This document shows, one piece after another, positions 6,277 through 14,859 of a DNA stretch of 45,964 bases. The translations under genes were made by a program, and so were the position numbers. Position 1 is the first letter of the stretch. Each line of letters starts with the position of its first letter. Below the pieces are notes generated by a model. That model did no database searches. It was not told the origin of the DNA and saw nothing but the letters and a program-made list of their open reading frames with translations. Where the stretch lies: the IMG/VR virus record IMGVR_UViG_3300017928_000004, positions 1 through 45,964 of that record. One strand, written 5' to 3'. This DNA comes from a virus.

Positions 6277-6293
6277 ACTATATACAGATATAG
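6277..6293 (-). promoter_or_regulatory. TATA box of the early minus operon
   Basis: ACTATATACAGATATAG on the plus strand; on the minus strand both TATATAGT and CTATAT precede the ATG at 6261 at archaeal TATA distance. It would drive ten genes down to 4415. Confidence 0.5.
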
Positions 6294-6333
6294 GCAACTA
6301 GCATGGTCAAACCAAGAGGTAGACTGAAACTAA

Positions 6334-6708
6334 TCACGCGGCTGGCTTGGGTAGTGGCGGCGGCCCATACTTCGGCTTCAGCCCCTCGCGTTCGCCCCAA
6401 TAGACGCTCAGGAACCGCACATCCTCCTTCAGCCCAGCGAAGACTCGATGATAGGTGTCTCCACGGACTACCAGCATCTGCCCAGCCTTCACCTCATAGG
6501 TGCGCTCGGCAAGCTGGATGAGGGCGTCTGAATAGAAACAGTAGATTTCAGGCGAAGCGTGGGAGTGTCCTCTGGTGGACTTGCCCTTGTGAAGCTCGGT
6601 AGTTGAGAGGGTTAGTGGTTCTAGTCCAGCAATCATGTAGTCGAGAATCCTGTAAACGTCGGAATCAGCAGAGACGATGGTTCGGGTCTTGATGTTGTGG
6701 ACGCTCAA
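6334..6708 (-). CDS. Cupin-domain protein, 124 aa
   Basis: Single cupin barrel. 'KGKSTRGHSHASPEIYCFY' carries the H-x-H-x4-E metal-binding motif 1, and 'VKAGQMLVVRGDTYHRVFA' is motif 2 with its His. The TTG start at 6708 overlaps the upstream TGA (TTGA). Small cupins of this type include sugar-nucleotide isomerases and oxalate-type enzymes, so a link to the sugar pathway elsewhere in the window is possible but not shown. It lies in the ParB transcription unit. Confidence 0.65.
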   Translation of the reverse strand: MSVHNIKTRTIVSADSDVYRILDYMIAGLEPLTLSTTELHKGKSTRGHSHASPEIYCFYSDALIQLAERTYEVKAGQMLVVRGDTYHRVFAGLKEDVRFLSVYWGEREGLKPKYGPPPLPKPAA

Positions 6709-7055
6709 CCAGGCATCACGGTCGAACAGCTTAGAGAAGTCGTCCCTGAGGCTGTGTAGAATCCGATGTGCCACTCAAGGTCTGTCGATGTGCTGAAGTA
6801 TCTGTGACAGCCCGAGATGCAGTTCCATGTCGAGCCCACGCCCACGGTGATGCCCTCGGTGTGCTCCGGCGCGAGGATGAAATGGCTTCCACCTGATGAA
6901 TCGAACCAGACTTTCGCCTGCAAGACGCGGTTCACAAACTTGGTCGAGCAACTTGAATTGCCAGCAATCTCGCGTATCGTGAAGTTGTTGCCTGCTTCCC
7001 AGCGCATTATACTGTAATCAGTATTCGATAGCTTCCTGTGGACGACTTCGCTCAT
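6705..7055 (-). CDS. Hypothetical protein, 116 aa
   Basis: MSEVVHRKLSNTDYSIMRWE, then 'FTIREIAGNSSCSTKFVNRV' and 'GSTWNCISGCHRYFSTSTDL' with one CxxxC-H cluster. Mixed alpha/beta, no family recognised. The ATG overlaps the ParB stop (ATGA), and its own TGA overlaps the cupin TTG. Confidence 0.55.
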   Translation of the reverse strand: MSEVVHRKLSNTDYSIMRWEAGNNFTIREIAGNSSCSTKFVNRVLQAKVWFDSSGGSHFILAPEHTEGITVGVGSTWNCISGCHRYFSTSTDLEWHIGFYTASGTTSLSCSTVMPG

Positions 7056-7894
7056 TTCGCATGACCGTTGTTGTATTGTTTCTGTAGCTTCAACGCTTGG
7101 TTCTCAAGCTGTCTCATGGGATACAGGATTTCATTCGTCCACTGATGCTTCTCAGGCCCATCGGGCAGGGATTCGAGCCAGAACTGCATGTTCTTGATGC
7201 CAGACTTCAATGAGAGGACGACATGCTCCCTCACGTTGACCTTCTCGTCAATCTTCTCCTTGAACACGAGAGGGACATCAGGGAATTGCAACGCATGATG
7301 AGTGGCTTGGTCTACCGAATAGCCTGCCTTGACCGCTGAGACGGCCTGCCTCGTCTTGACCACATCCAGCCCCAGCGAAGTGACCTTGTCCATCATCTCG
7401 GTCATCTTGGCCGTGTCCAGAGAAGCTATGGCCTCCGCATGAGAGACGCTGACCTCTCCGATTATAACATGGTTAAGATTCTGGTCGCCCAGCTTGAGGA
7501 TGCTCAGTCTGGCGCTTATCTGGCCCTGAGTCAAGCCTAGCCTTGTCGCTAACTCGGTCTGCGAGCCCCAGCCGTTGTCGATGCAGTATCGTTTGTATGC
7601 CTTCGCCTCCTCGACGGGGTCCATAGAGCGGCGCTGTATGTTCTCCATCAGGGCTATCTCGAACGCCTCCTTGTCGCTGAGTTCTCTCACCGTCGCTGGC
7701 ACGTCAGTCCAGCCCAGCTCCTTGACCGCTATGAACCTGCGAGAGCCCGCCACGACCTCGAAGTGGTTGTTGACGGGCCTAGCAAGGATTGGTTCAATCA
7801 GTCCTTTCTGCTGGATGCTGGCTTTCAGGTCTTCGAGCCCGTCCATCTTCTCGCGCAACTGATACTTGGCTGGCCTGAGCTTGGATAACGGCAA
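7052..7894 (-). CDS. parB: ParB-like partition/nuclease-superfamily protein
   Basis: About 280 aa. The N-terminal ParB domain has 'LPLSKLRPAKYQLREKMDGL', then 'HFEVVAGSRRFIAVKELGW' (box I, here GSRR for the usual GERR) and 'EIALMENIQRRSMDPVEEA' (box II, ENxxR). A helix-turn-helix follows, 'TELATRLGLTQGQISARLSIL'. This matches chromosomal/plasmid ParB: a CTP-binding clamp that loads on a parS-type site. No ParA is present, so it may act in regulation, plasmid-like maintenance or DNA packaging rather than segregation. Start: TTG at 7894, or CTG at 7921 just after an in-frame stop; neither is certain. Confidence 0.85.
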   Translation of the reverse strand: MPLSKLRPAKYQLREKMDGLEDLKASIQQKGLIEPILARPVNNHFEVVAGSRRFIAVKELGWTDVPATVRELSDKEAFEIALMENIQRRSMDPVEEAKAYKRYCIDNGWGSQTELATRLGLTQGQISARLSILKLGDQNLNHVIIGEVSVSHAEAIASLDTAKMTEMMDKVTSLGLDVVKTRQAVSAVKAGYSVDQATHHALQFPDVPLVFKEKIDEKVNVREHVVLSLKSGIKNMQFWLESLPDGPEKHQWTNEILYPMRQLENQALKLQKQYNNGHAK

Positions 7895-8047
7895 CAGTTG
7901 GACCTGAAGCTGTTGGGACAGAGGCTAACGGGTCAGTGGATTCGTGGACAGACTACTTAAAGAAAACAGATTCAGCAATCCCTCTCCCAAACGAACAGTT
8001 TCAGCCATCTCCTCACCGTATAAGCCAAGTCATCAACCCGTGCCTCG
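7895..8047. promoter_or_regulatory. Divergent intergenic region between parB and the secreted-protein gene
   Basis: ACTACTTAAAGAAAAC (about 7952-7967) is the best TATA-like element on the plus strand, about 85 nt before the ATG at 8048, which implies an untranslated leader there. No clear TATA was seen for parB on the other strand. Confidence 0.3.
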
Positions 8048-8509
8048 ATGATGAAAACCAGAACATATCGAATCCTGATTGCCGTCCTTGCCACATCTCT
8101 GATTGTCTCCACCGCTACAGCGACCGCACTCTACACCATGACGATTCCAGCCACAGTGACCATCGACTCGTCGGCCTGGACCCTGTATTCCAACTCGGCC
8201 TGCACGACCCCAATCACTTCTATCAGCTTCGGCTCGGTGGCGGCTGGAGGCAACTCGTCGGTGGTCCTCTGCATCAAGAACACAGGCCCCTATGACCAGT
8301 ATCTCACATCCAACAGCGTGACCTCCACCTTGCCAGCGTCTGTCGGCTCTGTGGCTGTGACCTCGCTCGGCACCTTCTCGCTCCCCCTCGAATTTCGTTC
8401 GGGGAACACCGCGCCAATCACTTTGACCCTCACAGCCCTGCCGACGGCGCCAATCGCCACGGACAGCTTCGACATCTCCATAGCGGCGTTCAGTTCGTCC
8501 ACAGGGTAG
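8048..8509 (+). CDS. Secreted or membrane-anchored beta-sandwich protein, 153 aa
   Basis: The N-terminus 'MMKTRTYRILIAVLATSLIV' continues STATATALY, a Sec-type signal/anchor of about 25 residues. The mature part is Ser/Thr-rich and strand-forming ('ATVTIDSSAWTLYSNSACTT', 'VVLCIKNTGPYDQYL'), with two cysteines that could form a disulfide. It resembles archaeal exported Ig-like or TasA/camelysin-like domains. It may modify the host surface. It stands alone on the plus strand and faces the tail operon. Confidence 0.6.
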   Translation: MMKTRTYRILIAVLATSLIVSTATATALYTMTIPATVTIDSSAWTLYSNSACTTPITSISFGSVAAGGNSSVVLCIKNTGPYDQYLTSNSVTSTLPASVGSVAVTSLGTFSLPLEFRSGNTAPITLTLTALPTAPIATDSFDISIAAFSSSTG

Positions 8510-8546
8510 GCATCGGTCTCAGGACTGGTGCCTGCCTTCCCCGTTT

Positions 8547-9782
8547 TCAGCTTAAAGCGACGATGTAGGTATCATCGGTGTTTACAAGTTGTATGTTGGC
8601 GCCGATGAATTTCTGTATCCATACATAGCCTCTCGCGCTGAGAGCACTTCCTGACACAAAGATGCAGTATCGATACCACCGATTCTGGGCTGTGAGCCCA
8701 TAGATTCCTAGCGCATTAGGCGCGATTACGACCCCACTTGTGGCGGCAGAAGGGGCATTAGACAACAGCAACCCAGTTGGAGTAGCCCCCTGCCCGAAGT
8801 AATCATGCCATTCGATGAGCCAAGGACCAATCAGAACCTGTCCGCTGATGCTCTTGCTGAGAAACACGTTCTTGTAGGTCGGACCTACGAGGTTGTAGTA
8901 TTCTATCGAATATAATGGAGAAACATAATGTGTAGGGGTGCCCACCTGATAGATGTTCGACCATGCTCTTCCTCGATAGAATCCGCTCTGCAGGACAGCG
9001 CCGTTGTTGTCAGTGTATGTCGTGTTGCTCCCTGAGACTATGGCTATCAGGTCGAGCATGAGTTGCCCCGAGACGTTCGTGGACGCTGGCAGGTCTGTCG
9101 CGCCGCTCCACCTCCAGATGAAATACCAAGTAGGGTTCTCTGATGCTCCCACCCATGTCACCTTGTTGCCGAGCGAGGTCTGACCGCTCAACGACATCGT
9201 AGTGTTGTAGGCGGGGCCGATGTCCGACTCCCAGCCTGAGAGCAGGTAGGTCGCGGCGTAGCTCATGTTCTGTCCTGGGACGAAAGTGCCTGTCGATGTC
9301 GTCTGGAACACGAAGTTGGGCTGGTCGTTGTTGTATGTCTCGCCTATCAGCTTGATTACTCCAGAATAGCGGTTGAACAGGAGGTTGCTGAATGTCACCG
9401 TGCCTGAAGCGAGAGCACCGTTCAGGAAACCGCTCATGTAGGCCACCACAGTCAAGCTGAGAGAATCTGTGTTGGGTGATGAGTTGCCACCAGTGATGAG
9501 CCCAGACGCTCCAGAGATGGACACCTGCCATGTCATCGTGTAGGTGGATTCGTTGGTCGCCGTGAGCGGGACGGCCCCCGCATTGGCTCCGCTGAACGCT
9601 ATGCCAGAGTAGTTGCTATACCACGCGGGGGGGTTGTTGAGAGAGCCGACGAACCAGAGCGACCCCGACCAGTTGTTCATTATGTTGATTGGCAGGACTT
9701 GGGTGAACGGGTCTTGCAGTTGGAACCAGTCCATCACTATCGGGTTCTGGCCGTAGGGCGTCAGCGAGAATATCCCTGACAT
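8547..9782 (-). CDS. Tail fibre / receptor-binding candidate, 411 aa
   Basis: Last gene of the tail operon, where host-recognition proteins usually lie. Almost all beta-strand forming, with about 15 Ser-Gly pairs and many Asn-x-Ser/Thr. Examples are 'NYSGIAFSGANAG', 'SISGQVLIGPWLIEWHDYF' and 'LSARGYVWIQKFIGANI'. No enzymatic motif seen. Function inferred from position and composition. Ends in TAA. Confidence 0.55.
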   Translation of the reverse strand: MSGIFSLTPYGQNPIVMDWFQLQDPFTQVLPINIMNNWSGSLWFVGSLNNPPAWYSNYSGIAFSGANAGAVPLTATNESTYTMTWQVSISGASGLITGGNSSPNTDSLSLTVVAYMSGFLNGALASGTVTFSNLLFNRYSGVIKLIGETYNNDQPNFVFQTTSTGTFVPGQNMSYAATYLLSGWESDIGPAYNTTMSLSGQTSLGNKVTWVGASENPTWYFIWRWSGATDLPASTNVSGQLMLDLIAIVSGSNTTYTDNNGAVLQSGFYRGRAWSNIYQVGTPTHYVSPLYSIEYYNLVGPTYKNVFLSKSISGQVLIGPWLIEWHDYFGQGATPTGLLLSNAPSAATSGVVIAPNALGIYGLTAQNRWYRYCIFVSGSALSARGYVWIQKFIGANIQLVNTDDTYIVALS

Positions 9783-10397
9783 CTACACTCCGCTCGCTAC
9801 GGCGTAGCTAATAAAAGGAACGAAACCCCGCACGTTCGAGTTCAGGTTGCTGGAGTAGTCCACGAAGGGAGCGTAGCCGTAGAGCGCCACTAGCTCGTTA
9901 GTCGAGTAGTCCGTGAAGGGCGTGAACCCCTGTATCGCCACCAGTATCGAGTAGCTGTAGTCTATCCCGACCTGTCCGCTTAGGACGAACGGCGGAGGTA
10001 TGAGGCTGACCTCACCAGACAAGACCCCCTTCAGCACCCACTCGTAATACGGGTAGCCGTGCGCTTCCCTGTAGACCGTCCTGAGAGACTCGAACATCAC
10101 TCCTGTTCCACTAGGTATGAAGTAGTATCCTGAGTTGAAGCTGGGCACATGGATTTCGTTGTAGAAGCCTATCATCCCCGAAAGAGTAGCTAGACCAATA
10201 TCTGCTCCGCTCTGGTAGAACTGGCCGTGAATCTCTATCCTAGCCTGAGGCTTGCCGAGGTTCTCGACCGGCCCGCCCTCCATGCCGGGGACGGTGTGCT
10301 CCACCAAGTAGCGCGAGCCCTTGAAGATGATGTGCATCGCTCCGCTGAGTTCCTGACCGCCGATGACGGGGATTCCGGCGCCGCTCCAAGTGGACAT
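9783..10397 (-). CDS. Tail protein, paralogue of the 10401 gene, 204 aa
   Basis: 'RYLVEHTVPGMEGGPVENLG' aligns with 'MYVIEHAIPAKEGGIVEYLG' of the next gene upstream, followed in both by a strand, 'SG' and an aromatic strand. A C-terminal section repeats '(F/Y)xPFxDYS' about three times ('GFTPFTDYSTNELVALYG', 'YAPFVDYSSNLN', 'GFVPFISYA'). Probably a baseplate or distal-tail component. It starts immediately after the upstream gene and ends in TAG. Confidence 0.55.
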   Translation of the reverse strand: MSTWSGAGIPVIGGQELSGAMHIIFKGSRYLVEHTVPGMEGGPVENLGKPQARIEIHGQFYQSGADIGLATLSGMIGFYNEIHVPSFNSGYYFIPSGTGVMFESLRTVYREAHGYPYYEWVLKGVLSGEVSLIPPPFVLSGQVGIDYSYSILVAIQGFTPFTDYSTNELVALYGYAPFVDYSSNLNSNVRGFVPFISYAVASGV

Positions 10398-10400
10398 GGC

Positions 10401-11345
10401 CTAGCCCGTGACCATCGTTTGGTTGAACTGAACGCCGCTGATGTTGATGTAGCCCGACACCGACGGGGTCGAGGGGAAGCCGCTCAGGTAGGGCGCGTTA
10501 ATCTGCTGGGACTCGTCGGGAACGTCTCCCGTGCTGATGCCGCTTAGGTTGTCGAACATCGCCACGGTGAAGCCCGAAGCGTTGGAGGCGTCACCCATGA
10601 GCCCGAACAGCCAGAGGCCCGACGAGGCTTTGAACCCCGGATTTATCGGGAACCAGTTCCAGCCTGACCTTACGGGTTGAGACGCCGATTGCCCCACGAG
10701 CGTAGCGGTGTTGGGGTTGCCGCCCGAGTAGACAGCCACTTGGAGGTGCCCCGAGGCGACCGAGTTGACGAAGACGCCCAGCGAGTTGATGCGCTCTCCC
10801 TTCTGCGTCCCCGACAGGCGCCAGTAGTAGGCCCATCCGCTGAAGTAGACCCCAGAGTTGTATGGGAACGTCTGGGTGCCCGACGAGTTGCCGTAGGTCG
10901 CCGGGGTCGCGCCTCTCAGGTCTAGGGTGAACGGGTAGTATGGGTAGCCGTGGCCGCCCTCGAAGCCGAAGGTCTCCTTCTCTATTTGGAAGAACCCGTT
11001 CTCGTAGAGGACAGGATAACCCGACAGGTTGCTCCACGTGGACTCCAATACCAGCAGTTGCGCCCCGCTACCTCGGATGGCCTTCAGGTAGGACTGGGCA
11101 TCATCAGCATTTACCCCGTAGTAGGCCGTCCCCGAGAGGACAGCACCAGCGAATCCAGTAGCATCAGCCGCCAAGATGCCCTTCAGTTGGTAGGTAGTCT
11201 GCTTCGAGCCGAGATACTCGACGATGCCGCCTTCCTTCGCCGGAATCGCGTGCTCGATGACATACATGTCGCGGCGGCCACCATCAATCTTAGTCAAGTT
11301 GACTCCAGAGCTGAATGTGAACGGCCCAAACGCTTGAAGTGGCAT
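10401..11345 (-). CDS. Distal tail / baseplate-like protein, 314 aa
   Basis: Begins 'MPLQAFGPFTFSSGVNLTKI'. An N-terminal beta domain with 'EHAIPAKEGGIVEYLGSKQT' is typical of tail proteins that ring the tail tip (distal tail / gpU-like); that family call is tentative. The C-terminal half, with 'GWAYYWRLSGTQKGERI' and 'VAVYSGGNPNTATLVGQS', looks like a carbohydrate-binding jelly roll. Its first 20 codons are duplicated upstream as the start of an HNH endonuclease gene (11346-11903). Confidence 0.55.
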   Translation of the reverse strand: MPLQAFGPFTFSSGVNLTKIDGGRRDMYVIEHAIPAKEGGIVEYLGSKQTTYQLKGILAADATGFAGAVLSGTAYYGVNADDAQSYLKAIRGSGAQLLVLESTWSNLSGYPVLYENGFFQIEKETFGFEGGHGYPYYPFTLDLRGATPATYGNSSGTQTFPYNSGVYFSGWAYYWRLSGTQKGERINSLGVFVNSVASGHLQVAVYSGGNPNTATLVGQSASQPVRSGWNWFPINPGFKASSGLWLFGLMGDASNASGFTVAMFDNLSGISTGDVPDESQQINAPYLSGFPSTPSVSGYINISGVQFNQTMVTG

Positions 11346-11903
11346 CTATCGACTCCCCAACCATCCTGCGGCGGCTTCGTTGATTTGAACCATGCCTTTG
11401 CCAGTCCGAAGGTTGTGACGAACCGAATCATGTAGAGTGTTCGGGATGTAGATGCCGATGTTCGTCTCTAGGTGGTGGAGATGCGAATTGGGAAACCACG
11501 AATTGAGAGTGAATCGTATCGGCATACCGCGTCGCTTGGCCTTGCGTTTGCTTTCATAGTATCTGATTGTGTTGGGATGCGCCTTTGCCCATGCACGATA
11601 GCGTCTTGCCTTCAGCCACTGTGGTTCTGGGTGTGCTAGGCGCGACTTGCGATGCATCTCTTGTATTCGCTCTGGATGCTCTCTTGTCCATTTCTTGACT
11701 TGCTCTTTTGCTTGTTCGAGATGAGCGAGTCGCCATAGTCTGGTTCTCTCACAGGCGATAGCCTTCTTGCAGTCTGGACAATGCAACTGATGATTGCTAT
11801 GCCGTTCAGTTTCTTTTCCACATCGCTTACAGATGAGTCCGCCTATCTTGGTGAGGTTGACCCCGCTGGTGAATGTGAAGTTTCCGAATGATTGGAGTGG
11901 CAT
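11346..11903 (-). CDS. HNH homing endonuclease fused to a tail-gene 5' end, 185 aa
   Basis: Residues 1-20, 'MPLQSFGNFTFTSGVNLTKI', match 17 of 20 residues of the intact tail protein immediately downstream. From residue 22 it becomes an endonuclease: a zinc ribbon (CKRCG ... HCPDC), a long basic helical linker (QAKEQVKKWTREHPERIQEM) and an HNH core 'SHLHHLETNIGIYIPNTLHD' then 'SVRHNLRTGKGMVQIN'. That core is common in archaeal and phage homing enzymes. No separate in-frame start precedes the nuclease part, so it appears to borrow the tail gene's start. See findings. Confidence 0.75.
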   Translation of the reverse strand: MPLQSFGNFTFTSGVNLTKIGGLICKRCGKETERHSNHQLHCPDCKKAIACERTRLWRLAHLEQAKEQVKKWTREHPERIQEMHRKSRLAHPEPQWLKARRYRAWAKAHPNTIRYYESKRKAKRRGMPIRFTLNSWFPNSHLHHLETNIGIYIPNTLHDSVRHNLRTGKGMVQINEAAAGWLGSR

Positions 11904-11912
11904 TTTATCTCA

Positions 11913-14030
11913 CTAAGGGGTATATCCAACGTAGCCAGTCGGGAGGTAGTCAGAGCGCCTCGACACCGCAGGAGAGTCAATCACGGGCAACTGGTAGTCG
12001 ATGATGTTGGCCCCGCTATAAGCCGTCAATGCCGAGGTGCCCGAGAACCACGGGTAAGCCTGAATTGTAGTCTCGAAGCCCGTGTGGGTGTCGTAGTCGT
12101 GCTCCACCGAGGTGGCTCTCCAGTAGTAGAAGGTCTGTCCCGAGCCCGTGTTGAGCGTCGGCGCGTCGATGACGAATATCTGCCCCGGCTTGACCCCTAG
12201 TTGATAGCTGAAAGACTGCGCGGGGTTGTCCCTCACCACCAGCTTCGCCACCTGTTTCGGCGCCTGCCTCGCCAGCAGCTCGCTCGTTATGATTCCCGAG
12301 GCGTCAAGGTCCGTGGTCATGTAGGGATACTCGAAGGTCTCGTAGCGGGCTCCGTATTCGGCTATCGAGCCGCTGTTGTATATCTCGATGGGGCTGAACG
12401 GGTAGGAGAACGAGAACGCCATCTGGTCCACCGCCGCGCTCCAGTTGTAGGGCGCTCCCGCCTGGGAGACCTGCAGGATGAACTGGACGACATCTATGGC
12501 GTTCATGTTCGGCAGGCCGGAGAGCCCAACACTCCAGACGCTTGAGTTGAGGATGCCCCCCGAGCCGAAGATGACGAGCGACTGAGGAGCCCACCCTGAC
12601 TGTCCCGTGGTGCTTATCGGTGTGCTGGTGTAGATGTTGCGCCCGCTGGTGTCGTAGAGGTAGACATAGAACTCCGACGAGCCGGGGGCGTTGTTGAAGA
12701 CCTGATAGAAGAGGAAACCGAGGGCGACGCCGTATCCCACCCCGCCAGAGTAGACCACGTTGAACTTGTTGAGAGGCAGGTTCTGCCAGCAGTTGAACTG
12801 CAGGGCGAACGAGTTGTTGGTGACACCCGTGGCTCCGCTGTAGCCAGTCGCCATGATGGAGATGAGTCCTGCGTTGGTGCCAGGAGTGAAGCCGCTGAGT
12901 GCCGACGAGAGGAACCCTTGGACCTTGCTCCCCGAGAGCGGACCAGGAGACAGATAGCCCGAGTATGTCGTCACCCAGTATCCGCCCGACAAAGCTGGGA
13001 TGTCGGTGAACGAGTCGCCGTCCAGCGGGTATTGCGTCCAGACCGGGAACTGCCCCACGATTATGTTCTTCAGCATCGTGGTGTCCAGCGGTATGTTGGC
13101 CGTGACTATGTTGTTGAGAGGCGCTCCGCTGGTCCCTGCAGGATAGAACTGGAATACCACCCCCGACGCGAAAAATTCGTTGGAGCCCGAAGTGAAGATG
13201 TGAATATCCCCTGAGACTCCCACATAGGACTCGAACTGGACCTTGTTGCCGGCGACATCTATGGGGACGGCCATGCGCGTCATCTTCTTGAGCACGTCGC
13301 CGGCGTATTGCCGCTTGACCTTGATGGCGTTCAGGGGCATCCAGTAGTTGTTGTTGAGGTCTCCGCCTAGCGCCCCGCTGTCCGGGTAATACCAAGTCCT
13401 GTAAGCCGCGTTGAACCCTGACACCACCATGCCGCTGAAGTATGGCTTGAAGCTGAACAGTTGGCCCGAGGCCGCGCCCGTGTGGTCTGACGCCGTGCCG
13501 TAGAACTGCGACATGAAGCTGGCTACCGTCACCCCGCTGGACAGGTTCGCCCCGCTCACGAACAGCACCAAGTCCTGCCCCGTGGATGTCGCCATGCCCT
13601 GGTCGCCCGACTGCCTCAGCACCGACACCACCCCGAACCCCGATGTCTGGCCCGACAGCGGCGCCACCTGCAGGGCGGAGGGAATCCTAGCGTCTGGGCT
13701 CAGTAGCCCCAGCAGTTCTTGGCCGAAATCGTAGGCGAAGACCTTGGTGACTGAGCCGCGGTCGTAGGTCACTTCGTTCTCCGTCCGCTCGATGGTGCCT
13801 CGGAAGGCGGTCTCCACCACGCTGTTTCCCAGCATGGCGTCCAACTGCATGACGGCGTTCCCCGAGACCGTGAGCTGGGAGAACTGGCCCGTGGGGTTGG
13901 CGAGCGAGAACTGGAGCGACCCCACGGTGTCTGAGTTGCCCATGTTGAGCCGCATTATCTGGTGGTCGGTGTCCATGCTCCCGCTGACCGAAATTCCAGA
14001 AATTATCGGGTTGAAGGTGATTGTGCTCAT
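11913..14030 (-). CDS. Baseplate hub-like tail protein, 705 aa
   Basis: Largest tail protein. Start chosen at the ATG at 14030 (MSTITFNPIISGISVSG), just after the tape-measure stop. 'DTVGSLQFSLANPTGQFSQL' and 'GTIERTENEVTYDRGSVTK' with 'YDFGQELLGLL' resemble hub proteins (gp44/gpD-type domains) that bind the tape measure. A long central strand-rich region and a C-terminal 'VKPGQIFVIDAPTLN' with 'YYWRATSVEHDYDTHTGFET' repeat the hub theme. Rich in Ser-Gly. No lysozyme motif seen. Confidence 0.6.
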   Translation of the reverse strand: MSTITFNPIISGISVSGSMDTDHQIMRLNMGNSDTVGSLQFSLANPTGQFSQLTVSGNAVMQLDAMLGNSVVETAFRGTIERTENEVTYDRGSVTKVFAYDFGQELLGLLSPDARIPSALQVAPLSGQTSGFGVVSVLRQSGDQGMATSTGQDLVLFVSGANLSSGVTVASFMSQFYGTASDHTGAASGQLFSFKPYFSGMVVSGFNAAYRTWYYPDSGALGGDLNNNYWMPLNAIKVKRQYAGDVLKKMTRMAVPIDVAGNKVQFESYVGVSGDIHIFTSGSNEFFASGVVFQFYPAGTSGAPLNNIVTANIPLDTTMLKNIIVGQFPVWTQYPLDGDSFTDIPALSGGYWVTTYSGYLSPGPLSGSKVQGFLSSALSGFTPGTNAGLISIMATGYSGATGVTNNSFALQFNCWQNLPLNKFNVVYSGGVGYGVALGFLFYQVFNNAPGSSEFYVYLYDTSGRNIYTSTPISTTGQSGWAPQSLVIFGSGGILNSSVWSVGLSGLPNMNAIDVVQFILQVSQAGAPYNWSAAVDQMAFSFSYPFSPIEIYNSGSIAEYGARYETFEYPYMTTDLDASGIITSELLARQAPKQVAKLVVRDNPAQSFSYQLGVKPGQIFVIDAPTLNTGSGQTFYYWRATSVEHDYDTHTGFETTIQAYPWFSGTSALTAYSGANIIDYQLPVIDSPAVSRRSDYLPTGYVGYTP

Positions 14031-14034
14031 CTGG

Positions 14035-14859
14035 CTAACCCCTGTAGGAACCCAGCGAGCTTGCGAAGGCGGCTGGCGAGGCCGCACCGGGCACGTTCAC
14101 GTCGCCGTAGACGTTGATGTTCGTCCCCGTCGAGGCCCCGCCGCTGGGGTTCAACGCCCCGCTCGATATTGCCGCCGCTATCCCGAGGGCCGCTATCAGA
14201 CCAATCCCTGACGCCGCCATGAGGGCCAAGCGGGACGATGTGAGGGCGTTGGTCGTGGCCGTCTGGGTGACGTAGCTCGCGCTGAGTTCGGCTGAGACTG
14301 CGGTGGCCTCCTCGTCGGACAGTATCACGCCGTCCATCGACGCCGACTCTTGGACCTGCGCCGCCGTGAGGGCCTGCGTATCCGCCCCGAGGTTGAGGTA
14401 TTGGACGCTCGCCGCCTCGGTCGTCGTCCCCAGCTTGGTCATCATGCTCAGGACCTGCGGAATCGTAGTCGCCGCGGCCATCGCCAGTCTCATGTAGTAT
14501 TGGTCGGTAGCCCTGCCCACGTTGTCCGTGGCGACCTGTAGCTGTTGCTGTGCGAGGACGGCTTGGACGGAACCAGCACCATACTTCTGAACCGCCTCCG
14601 TCAGCCGCTCCTGCGCCATCGTCTGCTGCATCTGGGTGGACTGCAGCCTTTCACTGGCGGCGTCAATCATCATAAACGCCGCCATGCCTGTCACCCCCAT
14701 CCTCATCGCCCCGCCTCCCATCCCAGCCATCGCCGAAGTGGACGCTCCTACCGAGCTGTTGATGTCGCCCGTCGCGGACGATACTGCGTCAGAGGCTTGT
14801 TGCGAAGCCGACTGTAGGCTACTGGCGTCGCCGGTGTAGGTGACTGGGATTTCGGACAT
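14035..14859 (-). CDS. Short tape-measure-like protein, 274 aa
   Basis: Ala/Ser/Gln-rich and mostly helical: 'DASSLQSASQQASDAVSSAT', a coiled stretch 'QQTMAQERLTEAVQKYG', and hydrophobic segments (MRMGVTGMAAFMMIDAA; ALMAASGIGLIAALGIAAAI). It lies between the chaperone-like gene and the hub gene, the usual tape-measure place. At about 1.5 A per helical residue it would set a tail near 40 nm, which is short for a siphovirus. Start codon ATG 4 nt or less from the previous stop. Confidence 0.65.
   Translation of the reverse strand: MSEIPVTYTGDASSLQSASQQASDAVSSATGDINSSVGASTSAMAGMGGGAMRMGVTGMAAFMMIDAASERLQSTQMQQTMAQERLTEAVQKYGAGSVQAVLAQQQLQVATDNVGRATDQYYMRLAMAAATTIPQVLSMMTKLGTTTEAASVQYLNLGADTQALTAAQVQESASMDGVILSDEEATAVSAELSASYVTQTATTNALTSSRLALMAASGIGLIAALGIAAAISSGALNPSGGASTGTNINVYGDVNVPGAASPAAFASSLGSYRG

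Noticed and set aside
12304-13395. Long open frame (363 codons) on the minus strand
   Set aside because: It is an out-of-frame shadow of the 705-aa hub gene: His/Arg/Gln-rich composition, no domain, and the hub frame is clearly protein-like.
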